Positions 17,953 to 26,842 of a stretch of DNA of 64,000 nt are shown here, piece after piece. The stretch is from an uncultured Tenacibaculum sp. (GTDB lineage: Bacteria; Bacteroidota; Bacteroidia; Flavobacteriales; Flavobacteriaceae): NCBI GenBank assembly GCA_947504185.1, contig CANNGJ010000011.1, positions 32,822-96,821 on the forward strand, in the 5' to 3' direction. The notes under the pieces are model-generated. The model was not told where the DNA came from and made no database searches. It saw only the letters and a list, made by a program, of their open reading frames with translations. A program made the translations under genes and the position numbers. Numbering within the stretch: the stretch's first letter is position 1; every line of letters begins with the position of its first letter.

Positions 17953-18960
17953 ATGGACAACAAAACAATCATCAAAGTCATTATCCACTCATTATTTTGG
18001 ATATCCTATATCATTGTACTATTCGTATTTGCCCCTCTTTGTTATGACGATTTAAACGTAAACACATATTCTAAAATTGAAATCAGTTTTTTATTTATAG
18101 TAGCTAGTATTACTTACCTAAATGACCAATTGCTATTACCTTATTTCTTTAAAAAGAAGTCTTATATTCTCTATACTTTAATTGCATTTGGTTTAATACT
18201 ATTGGCTACATTTCTATATTGTTATTATGTATTAGGTTGTGTAGATAGTCTTTTAGCCTGTTATTCGGATGATCTTTGGATTATCGCTCTACCTTTCGTT
18301 TTATTATCCTTTATCTGGGTAGTTTTAGAATTTTCTAAAAAGCAAAATGAGCTAGATAAAGCACATAGTGATAAGATTGAATCTGAGTTGAAATTTTTAA
18401 AAGCACAAATAAATCCACATGTATTATTTAATAGTTTAAACACTATATACGCAAAATCGGTAAAGGAAAATGATGAAATTGCTGAATTGATTTTAATACT
18501 ATCAGAAAATTTAAAATATATTTTAAATCAAAGTAATGACACATTTGTAGATCTTGAAAAAGAGATAACTTTTATCGAAAACTATCTAGAATTTCAAAAA
18601 TTACGAACACAAGGCATTAATAATATTATTTATAATAAAGAAGTTGATTCTTATAACCATTCAATTGCACCGCTCATTTTAATTGATTTTATAGAAAATG
18701 CATTTAAACATTCCACTTATAAAGATGATGAGTTAAGCGATATTACTATTAATTTAAGTATCAAGGATGGAAAAATACATTTTACTTGTATGAATGAATT
18801 TCATTTGGCTAACACTCATCAAGAAAATTATGAGACCTCTCAAATAGGATTAAAAAATTTAAAGCAAAGGTTAGAATTAATATATAAAAACAAGTATGCG
18901 TTAAATTTTAATAAAGATAACGGAGTATTTATTGTAGATTTAAAGATTGATTTAGAATGA
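17953..18960 (+). CDS. LytS/YehU-type sensor histidine kinase
   Basis: A 335-aa kinase. Four hydrophobic helices (about 8-28, 42-62, 70-92, 108-126) form the membrane sensor. They are followed by the His_kinase (PF06580) domain with the phospho-acceptor H156 in NPHVLFNSLN, and by an ATPase region with N-box (DFIENAFKHS) and a GLKNLKQRL lid. It overlaps the response regulator gene by 4 bases (ATGA). The signal sensed is unknown. VOC, YceI and TPR genes follow. Confidence 0.92.
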   Translation: MDNKTIIKVIIHSLFWISYIIVLFVFAPLCYDDLNVNTYSKIEISFLFIVASITYLNDQLLLPYFFKKKSYILYTLIAFGLILLATFLYCYYVLGCVDSLLACYSDDLWIIALPFVLLSFIWVVLEFSKKQNELDKAHSDKIESELKFLKAQINPHVLFNSLNTIYAKSVKENDEIAELILILSENLKYILNQSNDTFVDLEKEITFIENYLEFQKLRTQGINNIIYNKEVDSYNHSIAPLILIDFIENAFKHSTYKDDELSDITINLSIKDGKIHFTCMNEFHLANTHQENYETSQIGLKNLKQRLELIYKNKYALNFNKDNGVFIVDLKIDLE

Positions 18961-19676
18961 ACTGTATAATTATAGAAGACGAAGTTCCTGCACAAGAAGT
19001 ACTCATTGGTTATATCGAAAAAATACCAGAATTAAAACTTTTAAAAGTTTATAATTCGGCACTTAAGGCAAATACGGTATTGCAAAATGAAACTGTAGAT
19101 GTTATTTTTTTAGATATTAATTTGCCTAATATTTCAGGAATGAGTTATCTAAAAACACTCAAAAATCCGCCAATGGTGATAATGACTACTGCGTATTCTA
19201 ATTATGCAGTTGAGAGTTTTGAATATGATGCTATTATAGACTATTTAGTAAAGCCATTTAATTTTGAGCGCTTTTTAAAGGCTATAAACAAAATAGAGTT
19301 AATAAAGCAAGACAAAGTTCTAGACGTTCAATATCAATCTATTAATGATATTAGTAAAACCGGAGAATTTGTATTTATAAAGGTTGATAAAACACTACAC
19401 AAAATAAGCTTAAATACCATTATCTATGTACAATCTGATAGAAACTATGTAACTGTTGTAAGTAAAGCGTTAAATCTTACGTTTATTGACTCTTTAAAAA
19501 ATTGGACAAGTTATTTAAATCAAAGTAATTTCCTTCAAATCCATAGGTCTTTCATTATAAACATAAATTATATAGAAAAGCTTACAGGAAATCTTGTATA
19601 TATCGATAAACAAAAAATACCTGTAGGTAAAACTTATAAAGAAGATTTGTTTAAAAGGGTAAAGCCTATCAATTAA
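18957..19676 (+). CDS. LytTR-family response regulator
   Basis: A 239-aa regulator. The receiver domain (about 1-115) has acidic residues EDE at 7-9, phospho-acceptor D53 (VIFLDINLP) and KP (LVKPFNF) near 100. The C-terminal LytTR DNA-binding domain (about 140-237) contains VQSDRNYVTVV and FLQIHRSFIININYIEK. It is the partner of the preceding kinase by overlap and architecture. Target promoters may include the VOC/YceI run that starts 136 bp downstream. Confidence 0.92.
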   Translation: MNCIIIEDEVPAQEVLIGYIEKIPELKLLKVYNSALKANTVLQNETVDVIFLDINLPNISGMSYLKTLKNPPMVIMTTAYSNYAVESFEYDAIIDYLVKPFNFERFLKAINKIELIKQDKVLDVQYQSINDISKTGEFVFIKVDKTLHKISLNTIIYVQSDRNYVTVVSKALNLTFIDSLKNWTSYLNQSNFLQIHRSFIININYIEKLTGNLVYIDKQKIPVGKTYKEDLFKRVKPIN

Positions 19677-19812
19677 AGTAATTTTTCTTTTTCTAATATA
19701 CTTAGCAAAATTTATTTCATACCTAACTAACTTCCCTTTGTACACTTAATTTGAATTCAAGATTTCTACTGCTGTATTTTAGTTGAAATAATAATTCAAA
19801 TTTCAAATAGAT

Positions 19813-20613
19813 ATGAAAAGACGAAAATTTATAGGAAACGCTATATCGTTTTCACTACTTATGGTATTTCATAGAGAAGCACAAGCATTGTCAAAATTAA
19901 ATATGGAAAAAGGAGAGGCATTAGAACCTAGTACTAGTCGATTTAAAAAAATTACACTTTATACATCTAAACTAAATGCACAATACGATTTCTACAACAA
20001 GATATTAGGTTTTCGCATTATTAATAAAGATGAAAAGCAATTTTCAATGCAACTTGGCGAATCTGTATTACAATTTAAAGAAGTAAAGGATGGCACAGAA
20101 CCTTTGTATCATTATGCAATTAACATCCCTTCAAATAAATATAATGAAGCAAAAAAATGGCTTTCGGACAGAACAACATTACTATTAAACGGAAATGGTG
20201 GAGACCTATTTTATTTTGACTTTTGGGATGCTCATGCTATGTATTTTAAAGACCCTTCAGGAAATATCGGTGAGTTAATAGCAAGACATACATTAAACAA
20301 TGATAGCGATGGTGAATTTGGTGTTTCAGATTTGCTATGTGTAAGCGAAATAGGTACACCAGTTAATAATCCTTCTGATTTTGCTTCCGAGTTAAAAAAG
20401 GAATATGGATTAAATCCTTATGTAGGATCCATGTTTATTGGAGATGAAAACGGAATGTTTGTAGTTGTACCAGTTAACAGACCTTGGTATCCTGAATATA
20501 AAGTAAAAGCGAATATTCATCCAACAGATATATATATATATCAGGTAAAGGAAAGGAAACCTATCAATATAAAGATTATCCGTATAAAATTAAACATAAA
20601 AAATAAATTTTAA
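19813..20613 (+). CDS. VOC-family protein with signal sequence; C-terminus shifted by an (AT)7 tract
   Basis: 266 aa. It has a twin-basic-like signal (MKRRKFIGNAISFSLL), then glyoxalase/VOC repeats (KKITLYTSKLNAQYDFYNKILGFRI; DFWDAHAMYFKDPSGNIGELIAR). Metal-binding His/Glu residues are plausible. The annotated C-terminus after the (AT)7 tract (QVKERKPINIKIIRIKLN) does not look like a VOC end. The frame two bases away reads GKETYQYKDYPYKIKHKK then stop, which does. One AT unit fewer would restore it. So the gene is either slightly broken, variable, or miscalled at this position. Confidence 0.8.
   Translation: MKRRKFIGNAISFSLLMVFHREAQALSKLNMEKGEALEPSTSRFKKITLYTSKLNAQYDFYNKILGFRIINKDEKQFSMQLGESVLQFKEVKDGTEPLYHYAINIPSNKYNEAKKWLSDRTTLLLNGNGGDLFYFDFWDAHAMYFKDPSGNIGELIARHTLNNDSDGEFGVSDLLCVSEIGTPVNNPSDFASELKKEYGLNPYVGSMFIGDENGMFVVVPVNRPWYPEYKVKANIHPTDIYIYQVKERKPINIKIIRIKLNIKNKF
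20528..20541 (+). repeat. (AT)7 simple-sequence tract inside the VOC gene
   Basis: Fourteen bases of alternating AT near the 3' end of the VOC gene. Its length decides which of two C-termini is made. Six units would give the family-like tail. Confidence 0.85.
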
Positions 20614-20623
20614 AACCTAGATT

Positions 20624-21295
20624 ATGACCAAAAAAAAACTCTTACTGTTAATATTTTTGATATTAACCTCTGTTATAGTATTCAACGTTTTTAATAATAA
20701 TTCTGGGCGTTCAATAGAATCTGAAAAAGCAAAAACAGTAAATACCACCAAAACAGAGCAAACTATTGAATATAATAGAATTAAAGCTGGAAGTTTCTTA
20801 AATTGGAGAGCTTCACATTTAGGTGGAACAGGTACTAGGTTAGGAAAAATATATTGCAAAGAAGCAACTGCATTCGTTACTAATGAAAAACTAACTAATT
20901 TGAATGCTTTAATTGATATGTCTAGTTTAACTGTTGAAAATTTAGATAAAACAGATGCAAATGAGCTTACAGAGCATCTTAAAAATGAAGATTTTTTTAA
21001 TGTTACAATTTACCCTGTTTCAAAATTTGAACTGACAGATTTAAAGCAAATAAAAGGTGAGCATAATTCAGAACTTACAGGTAATCTTACAATTTTGGGT
21101 ATCACAAAAAGTATTACATTTAGTGCAACTATTAGTGTATCTGAAAACGAAATTTCTATTACATCTGAAGATTTTATGATTAATCGATCAGATTGGAATA
21201 TGACATACAATGCAAAAGGTACAGCAGGAGTTCCTCTTAATTATCTAATTTCAGATGATATAGGGTTTAGTATAGCAATTACAGTTTTAAAATAA
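20624..21295 (+). CDS. YceI-family protein
   Basis: A 223-aa exported or membrane-anchored protein: one N-terminal hydrophobic helix (about 6-24) and a YceI lipocalin-like domain (about 50-222). YceI signatures include FLNWRASHLGGTGTRLGKI, SSLTVENLDKTDANELTEHLKNEDFFNV and a late SEDFMINRSDWNMTYNAKG. YceI proteins bind polyisoprenoid-like lipids. It follows the VOC gene by 10 bp, so they are co-transcribed. Confidence 0.9.
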   Translation: MTKKKLLLLIFLILTSVIVFNVFNNNSGRSIESEKAKTVNTTKTEQTIEYNRIKAGSFLNWRASHLGGTGTRLGKIYCKEATAFVTNEKLTNLNALIDMSSLTVENLDKTDANELTEHLKNEDFFNVTIYPVSKFELTDLKQIKGEHNSELTGNLTILGITKSITFSATISVSENEISITSEDFMINRSDWNMTYNAKGTAGVPLNYLISDDIGFSIAITVLK

Positions 21296-21306
21296 AGACT
21301 TTAGAA

Positions 21307-22011
21307 ATGAAAAATACAATAACCATTTTTAATTTGGCATTAATAGGATGTATTATTATTGGATGCAAACAGAAATCTAAAAACCTTGAAGTAAAAGATA
21401 TTAAAAATAACCAAGAATTAATAAACGATATTTCGCAACTAGTTGATAGTCTATATACTGTGGACCAAAATATTCAGTTAGCACATATTGAAGCTATTCA
21501 AAGTGGAAAAAAGGAAAAAATAAAAGAACTGGCTTTAGAACAAAAAAGGACTTTTAAAAGACATATTCCTATCTTAAAAGAAATCTATAACCAAATAGGA
21601 TATCCAACTATTGAGCGCGTTGGGAAAGAAAGCTCTACAAAATTCTTTACCATGATTCAACATGCAGGCGCAGATGTAGCGTTTCAAGAAATGATGTTAG
21701 ATATTATTTCTACTGAAGTAAAAAAAGGAAATGTAAATGGAAAGGATTTTGCATTCTTAACAGATAGAGTAAAACTTGTACAACAACAAGTACAAGTTTA
21801 TGGAACACAGGTAGAATTTAATACAACATTAGGGCAAGTTTATCCAAAACCTTTAATCGATAGTATAAATGTTAATACACGTAGAAAAGAAATTGGACTT
21901 AAACCTTTAGAAAACTATTTAAATAAAGTTATTAAAATGCATTTTAAAATGAATAAGGCACACTATGATAAAATTGGTATTCTTGAACCAAAATTATATC
22001 CTGTAAATTGA
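21307..22011 (+). CDS. DUF6624-like lipoprotein
   Basis: A 234-aa protein with a lipoprotein signal (GCIIIGC). The motif TKFFTMIQHAGADVAFQEMML and the later DRVKLVQQQVQVYGTQ fit the DUF6624 family as I remember it; function unknown. It lies 11 bp after yceI, and its TGA stop overlaps the TTG start of the TPR gene. Confidence 0.7.
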   Translation: MKNTITIFNLALIGCIIIGCKQKSKNLEVKDIKNNQELINDISQLVDSLYTVDQNIQLAHIEAIQSGKKEKIKELALEQKRTFKRHIPILKEIYNQIGYPTIERVGKESSTKFFTMIQHAGADVAFQEMMLDIISTEVKKGNVNGKDFAFLTDRVKLVQQQVQVYGTQVEFNTTLGQVYPKPLIDSINVNTRRKEIGLKPLENYLNKVIKMHFKMNKAHYDKIGILEPKLYPVN

Positions 22012-22841
22012 AAACCTATTTTCTCATATTGTTTATAGCACTATTTGCTCTAGGGTGTAATCAAGTATCTGTAGAAAAAAAAGTAGATAAAAAGACTCAA
22101 AATAAAATCATTGATAGATATTTAAAAAAAGGAGCTTGGCAACATCACTATTTAACTAAAGAATGGGAAGAATGGATTGACAAAGGGTTAAAAGAAGATT
22201 CAACAATCGCTTATCTGTGGCAACAAAAAGCATTACCATATTGGAAGCAAACAAAGTATTCACAAGCTATACAATTCTACGATAAAGCCGTTCAATATGA
22301 TCGGCAAAAATGGTTGTCAAGATTAGGGTTTTTGAAATGTATTTTTGCTAAAAACTATAATGATGCCTTAATAGATTTAATAACATACAAAAAAGAGTTT
22401 GGTACAACTTACGAGCAAGACCACTCTCTTGAGTTTTATATGGCACTTTGCTATTTACAGTTAAATCAATATGATAATGCATTAGTTTTACTCAAAGAAA
22501 CGATTGGTAAAGAAGAAATCGAACACGGAACAACTTGGGTACATTATCTAGATAGATTTTATTTGGCAATCACATATTATGAGCTTAATGATTATGAAAA
22601 AGCGATTACCGAATTTGATAAGGTACTAAAAGAATATCCAACATTTTCAGATGCACAATATTATAAAAGTCTCTGCTTAAAATATATTGATAAGTACGAG
22701 GAAGCAAAACTATTAATGTCTAAAGGAAAGTTGAACTATGAAAACGGAAATTCTTTTAATGAAGATTCTTCTACTCACGAAACTTATCCCTATCAGGTTA
22801 CTTGGCAATGGAAAGCATCCAAATCTTTATTAAAGTTATAA
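22008..22841 (+). CDS. Tetratricopeptide-repeat lipoprotein
   Basis: 277 aa, with lipobox LFALGC (Cys at about 17). TPR-like helical repeats include AYLWQQKALPYWKQTKYSQAIQFYDKAVQYD, LEFYMALCYLQLNQYDNALVLLKETI and YLAITYYELNDYEKAITEFDKVLKEYP. It starts with TTG overlapping the upstream stop, which fits translational coupling. Probably a periplasmic scaffold in the operon run by the LytTR pair. Confidence 0.82.
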   Translation: MKTYFLILFIALFALGCNQVSVEKKVDKKTQNKIIDRYLKKGAWQHHYLTKEWEEWIDKGLKEDSTIAYLWQQKALPYWKQTKYSQAIQFYDKAVQYDRQKWLSRLGFLKCIFAKNYNDALIDLITYKKEFGTTYEQDHSLEFYMALCYLQLNQYDNALVLLKETIGKEEIEHGTTWVHYLDRFYLAITYYELNDYEKAITEFDKVLKEYPTFSDAQYYKSLCLKYIDKYEEAKLLMSKGKLNYENGNSFNEDSSTHETYPYQVTWQWKASKSLLKL

Positions 22842-22843
22842 TT

Positions 22844-23734
22844 ATGAAATCATTGATTTTACGAATTGTAATTAGTTCAATATCTATTTTCTTGTCTTGT
22901 TGCATAGGCAGGAATAACGGAAATACGTTACCTCACGGTAATTCACCTTTTGATTATTGTGCTGAGTTTAATAAAGATCAATTCATTTCTATGGATTCAA
23001 TATTTGTAGAAACGGCAGATGAATTGAGAAATCAACTTCGAAACAATAGAATATTAATTCTTAAAAACAAGAAATACGAGTTAGAATCCACTCTACAAAT
23101 AGACAATATTGAAAATCTGAAGATAGTTGGGGCTAAAACCTCAGTATTGATTACTTCTGAACAAAACTTTACCGTTCTTAAATTGTTGAATTCAAAAAAT
23201 ATTTCGATAGAAAATATTAAAATTGGACACTTCAGAAACCAAGAACATACGGGAGAACAGGGAGTTCTTCGAATCGAACATTCCTCGCAAATAAATATAT
23301 TGAACTGCAAAATTTCAGGAGCAGGCACCTTTGGATTGATTACAAAGGATGTGTGTAATCTGAAATTTGAAGATTCAGAAATAACAAAATGTACAGCATT
23401 GATATTTGAATTAGATAAGAGTCGAAAAATTGAATTTAAGAATTCCAAATTCCAAGATAATAGATTGGCAATATCGGTTCTTGGTGGCTTTACAAATTCA
23501 ACAAAAGAAGTAACTTTTTTGGGTTGTGAATTTTTGAATAATCAACCAGTAATAAGTGGAAATCCAGCATTTAACTTTAATAACAATTTTCAAAACTTTG
23601 AAGAAAAGATAATATTTAGGAATTGTACATTTAAGAACAATAAAGGTTATAAATGGTATGGGGAGAAAATCAAACTTGAAAATTGTAAAATTGATTCATC
23701 AGATTTCATTGGAATACATTGGAAAAAACAGTAA
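22844..23734 (+). CDS. Right-handed beta-helix lipoprotein
   Basis: The ORF track starts at a TTG at 22802, but the ATG at 22844 (MKSLILRIVISSISIFLSCC) gives a proper lipoprotein signal and just clears the upstream stop. The remaining roughly 270 residues show beta-helix repeats (LKIVGAKTSVLI, INILNCKISGAGTFGLI, LKFEDSEITKCTALI, VTFLGCEFLNNQPVISG). Such folds often bind or cleave polysaccharides, but no catalytic residues are evident. Last gene of the run. Confidence 0.75.
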   Translation: MKSLILRIVISSISIFLSCCIGRNNGNTLPHGNSPFDYCAEFNKDQFISMDSIFVETADELRNQLRNNRILILKNKKYELESTLQIDNIENLKIVGAKTSVLITSEQNFTVLKLLNSKNISIENIKIGHFRNQEHTGEQGVLRIEHSSQINILNCKISGAGTFGLITKDVCNLKFEDSEITKCTALIFELDKSRKIEFKNSKFQDNRLAISVLGGFTNSTKEVTFLGCEFLNNQPVISGNPAFNFNNNFQNFEEKIIFRNCTFKNNKGYKWYGEKIKLENCKIDSSDFIGIHWKKQ

Positions 23735-23790
23735 CTGTCCGTCAGATTAAGCTTCATTCATTACATATTACCTTTTTTATAACAATTTAG

Positions 23791-24981
23791 TCAATTACTT
23801 CTTACCAATCTAAAGCCTACATGCTGCATACCACTATCTGGTGTAAGTCTCATTCGGCGTGCATTACGATATCCAGAACACCAACTATCATTACATAAAA
23901 AAGAACCTCCTCTAACTACCTTATTGGTTGCTTGCTGATTGTATATTTCCAAACTTTTTACAGGACCTTGAGGATTCTTGGCTATACGATTTGCATCTAA
24001 AAGTTCTTTGTAATATAATGGACTATACCAATCATTGGTCCACTCCCAAACATTACCTGAAATATCATATAGACCGTAGTTGTTTGGGGGAAATGATTTT
24101 ACTGGGCTGGTAAATTGAAAACCATCTTCGGCAGTATTCTTATAAGGGAAATTGCCTTGTAGAAAATTACCTTTATACGATGTGTCTTCAAAAAGCTTTT
24201 CATTACCCCATGGATACATTTTGTTTTTTTTTCCTCCTCGCATGGCATACTCGTATTCTGCTTCTGTTGGCAGTCGTTTATCTACCCATTTAGCATACGC
24301 CATGGCATCGTACCAAGAAACTTGGGCAACAGGATGGTTTAACAATGCATTAAGGTTAGATGTTTTTCCGTTGGGATTTTTCCATGAAGCTCCTTTAACA
24401 AAAGACCACCAGTTAGCAAGATTATCTTTTAAAGCATTTTTATTGGCATAATGAAAGACTAAAGCTCCTGCTTTTAAAGCATCGCCATCGGGTTTAGGGG
24501 TTCCTGCTGGTGCTTGCTTTTTAAGTTCTTCCCAATCGATATCAAACTCTGCTACAGTTTTATAGCCTGTTGCTTCTACAAATTCTAAAAACTGACCAAT
24601 AGTAACCTCGTGTTCATCCATGTAAAAACTAGATACTTCTACTTGATGTTTTGGCATTTCGTCACCTTGCGGAAGTGCAGTTTTTGGCATGCTTTTAAAA
24701 CCTTCTAGAACATCTCCTCCCATTTTAAATACACCTCCCTTTATTAATACCATACCTGAATAGGATTTGGCATGTGTTTTAGATGTAGGAATATTATCAA
24801 TTATAGTTAGAAATTTTGTGTCTAAATAATTTTTTCCTAAAAGCGAATTAGTATCTATACAACCTATTGAGTAACCAATTTTATCGGCTTCTTCGAGTTG
24901 TTTTTTTGATTCGTTTTTACATCCTAAAAACAAAAATAACAGACCTATAAATACTAATTTTAAATTAAGAAATTTGCACAT
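23791..24981 (-). CDS. Formylglycine-generating enzyme (sulfatase-maturing, SUMF1 type)
   Basis: 396 aa, predicted lipoprotein (LLFLFLGC). The FGE-sulfatase domain fills about 75-395 (MVLIKGGVFKMGGD; HEVTIGQFLEFVEATGYKTVAE; RLPTEAEYEYAMRGG; YDISGNVWEWTNDWY). The two active-site cysteines are present in GGSFLCNDSWCSGYR, matching the human enzyme pattern. It oxidises the active-site Cys of sulfatases to formylglycine. It shares an operon with a sulfatase carrying a CTAGR site, so the substrate is almost certainly that enzyme. Confidence 0.92.
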   Translation of the reverse strand: MCKFLNLKLVFIGLLFLFLGCKNESKKQLEEADKIGYSIGCIDTNSLLGKNYLDTKFLTIIDNIPTSKTHAKSYSGMVLIKGGVFKMGGDVLEGFKSMPKTALPQGDEMPKHQVEVSSFYMDEHEVTIGQFLEFVEATGYKTVAEFDIDWEELKKQAPAGTPKPDGDALKAGALVFHYANKNALKDNLANWWSFVKGASWKNPNGKTSNLNALLNHPVAQVSWYDAMAYAKWVDKRLPTEAEYEYAMRGGKKNKMYPWGNEKLFEDTSYKGNFLQGNFPYKNTAEDGFQFTSPVKSFPPNNYGLYDISGNVWEWTNDWYSPLYYKELLDANRIAKNPQGPVKSLEIYNQQATNKVVRGGSFLCNDSWCSGYRNARRMRLTPDSGMQHVGFRLVRSN

Positions 24982-25003
24982 GTTATTTTAACTCTTTAAA
25001 TAG

Positions 25004-25741
25004 TTATGGGGTTTCTTCTAAATTCTTTTTAGCCAACTCCTCTGTAATAAAAGGCAGACTAATATGTATAGAGAAGTAATTACTTTTATTATTTCCGCTA
25101 AATAGTGCGTCTTCAAATACATCTGTAAACCCTTGATAATATCTTAAATTAAGCATCAGCCCTTTCCCTTTGTTCCCAGTTTTAAAATAATATCCTAAAT
25201 TGAACAAAGCACCATAATTTGTTTTATTAATTTGAGGTTTAACATCTTGCGTAAAATCTCCTAGCTCTCCTTTATAAGTAATTGAAGCATTTTGCCTAAA
25301 TGAAATTTGAGGTGCAGCACCTATTCTAAAACCTGAATTATTGAATTGATAATAAACAAAAGCATTAACATCAATGTATTTTACTAACAAATCTGCACTT
25401 ACATTTTGATAAAGTGCATTTAAATTAGAATCATTTGTATTTAAAGTAAAAGACTCTAGTTTGGCAGTTCTTTTAGAAAGAAAATATGCTGTTGGACTAA
25501 TATACCAGTTTTCTGATAGTTTAACATTACCAGCAATGCCAAAATTAATTCCTGAATTTGAAGAGAGGTTTTCAATATTGCTAAAGTTATTAAAAGGTAC
25601 GCCCAACTCTAAACTAAGATTAAATTTCTCTGATGCTACTTTATCACCAAAAATAGCAGCCAAAATAGCTGCTTGTGAAAAAGCCGTTTGAGATGTTATC
25701 ATTAAAAGGAAACATAGTACTATTTTTATAACTATTTTCAT
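25004..25741 (-). CDS. Outer-membrane beta-barrel protein
   Basis: The start is set at 25741 (MKIVIKIVLCFLLMITSQTAFSQ), which gives a signal peptide and removes the overlap with the HAD gene. The mature roughly 220 aa show alternating amphipathic strands (NFGIAGNVKLSENWYISPTAYFL; FRIGAAPQISFRQNAS; GKGLMLNLRYYQGF) typical of small barrels. Unknown cargo. It lies between FGE and HAD genes in the sulfatase operon. Confidence 0.72.
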   Translation of the reverse strand: MKIVIKIVLCFLLMITSQTAFSQAAILAAIFGDKVASEKFNLSLELGVPFNNFSNIENLSSNSGINFGIAGNVKLSENWYISPTAYFLSKRTAKLESFTLNTNDSNLNALYQNVSADLLVKYIDVNAFVYYQFNNSGFRIGAAPQISFRQNASITYKGELGDFTQDVKPQINKTNYGALFNLGYYFKTGNKGKGLMLNLRYYQGFTDVFEDALFSGNNKSNYFSIHISLPFITEELAKKNLEETP

Positions 25742-25751
25742 TTTTAAGATT

Positions 25752-26774
25752 TTATTTAGTTTTATATACAACTTTCCAATCTTTTTCTATATCAACAATT
25801 GTCCATTTCTTTTCAATAGCTTCATCTAAAGCTTCACCTAATTTTCCTGCAATGGTCTTTCTATCGTAAGCAAACTCTCTAATACTATCTGTGTGGTGTA
25901 CCAATAGCTTAAAAGACGGGTAGGTATTACTATCCGTAAATTGTAACATCTCTAAATCTCCATCTGAATTACCCGCAGCAAAAACTGGTTTTTTCCCAAT
26001 AAAAGTATGGATGTTTTCAACCTTAACTTCCCTATCATTTATACTTTGTATCAAGGGCATTCGCTTTAAGGTAACATTTCCTGTACTATCTATGCTAAAT
26101 TGTGTTTTAAGACTACTCCCTATAATTTGCTCTTTAGGTACGCCATAGACTTCTGGTGCCCAAACTCTCATAAAGTCTTGCCCGCCAGCAGATACGATAT
26201 AAACCTTAAAATCGTTTTCTTTTAGATATTTTATTAGGTCTATCATAGGTTGATACGCCAACTCTGTAAAGTATTTGTCTAAAACAGGATGCTTTGCCGT
26301 TTTTAACCATTTTTGAACTGATTGCTCAAACTCTTCAGAAGTTATACCGGCATGTGTTGCCATAACCAAGGTCATTAAACCTTTCGTTCCTGATTTTTTT
26401 AAGGTTACCAAATCATTTTCTAATGCAGCTTTAAAAGGTTGAGTAACTTTCCATTGTGGGTTATCTTTTTTCATTTTATGCAACCTATCTATAAGATATA
26501 GAAACTGGAAGTACACAGGCTGTTCACTCCATAGTGTGCCATCATTATCAAAAACAGCTATACGGTCTTTTTTAGGAATAAAACCTGCATTATTCTTATT
26601 TGTAACTTGAGAAACAAAATCTATAATGGCCTTTTTATTTTGCGTATTATTCCAAGATTCTAAAATAGGAATATGAGTTATAAAATCATTTTTATTTTTT
26701 ACTTCTTTTTTGCAAGAATAGAAAAGCAAGAAGGATATAATCAACAGTATGGTGTATCTGTATGAAAATTTCAT
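25752..26774 (-). CDS. HAD-family hydrolase (phosphoserine-phosphatase-like), exported
   Basis: A 340-aa lipoprotein (FLLFYSC). HAD motifs: DNDGTLW (motif I, about 75), VSAGG (motif II, about 194) and AAGNSDGDLEML (motif IV, about 267). The family includes exported phosphatases often found near sulfatases in Bacteroidota. The substrate is unknown. Third gene of the operon DUF1269/sulfatase/HAD/OMP/FGE. Confidence 0.88.
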   Translation of the reverse strand: MKFSYRYTILLIISFLLFYSCKKEVKNKNDFITHIPILESWNNTQNKKAIIDFVSQVTNKNNAGFIPKKDRIAVFDNDGTLWSEQPVYFQFLYLIDRLHKMKKDNPQWKVTQPFKAALENDLVTLKKSGTKGLMTLVMATHAGITSEEFEQSVQKWLKTAKHPVLDKYFTELAYQPMIDLIKYLKENDFKVYIVSAGGQDFMRVWAPEVYGVPKEQIIGSSLKTQFSIDSTGNVTLKRMPLIQSINDREVKVENIHTFIGKKPVFAAGNSDGDLEMLQFTDSNTYPSFKLLVHHTDSIREFAYDRKTIAGKLGEALDEAIEKKWTIVDIEKDWKVVYKTK

Positions 26775-26842
26775 GTTTTTTGTTATGTAGAGAAAGGGAA
26801 CTTGTTATGTTCCCTTTCTTATATTAATTCTCTTTTTTAGTA

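Noticed and set aside
19750-19761. TTGAATTCAA near the VOC gene as a sixth stress site
   Set aside because: Lacks the central AATT spacing of the palindrome (10 bp instead of 14) and the conserved downstream bases.
23032-23448. Minus-strand ORF of 138 aa
   Set aside because: Antisense to the beta-helix lipoprotein, whose repeats are convincing.
24152-24451. + strand ORF of 99 aa
   Set aside because: Antisense to the conserved FGE domain.
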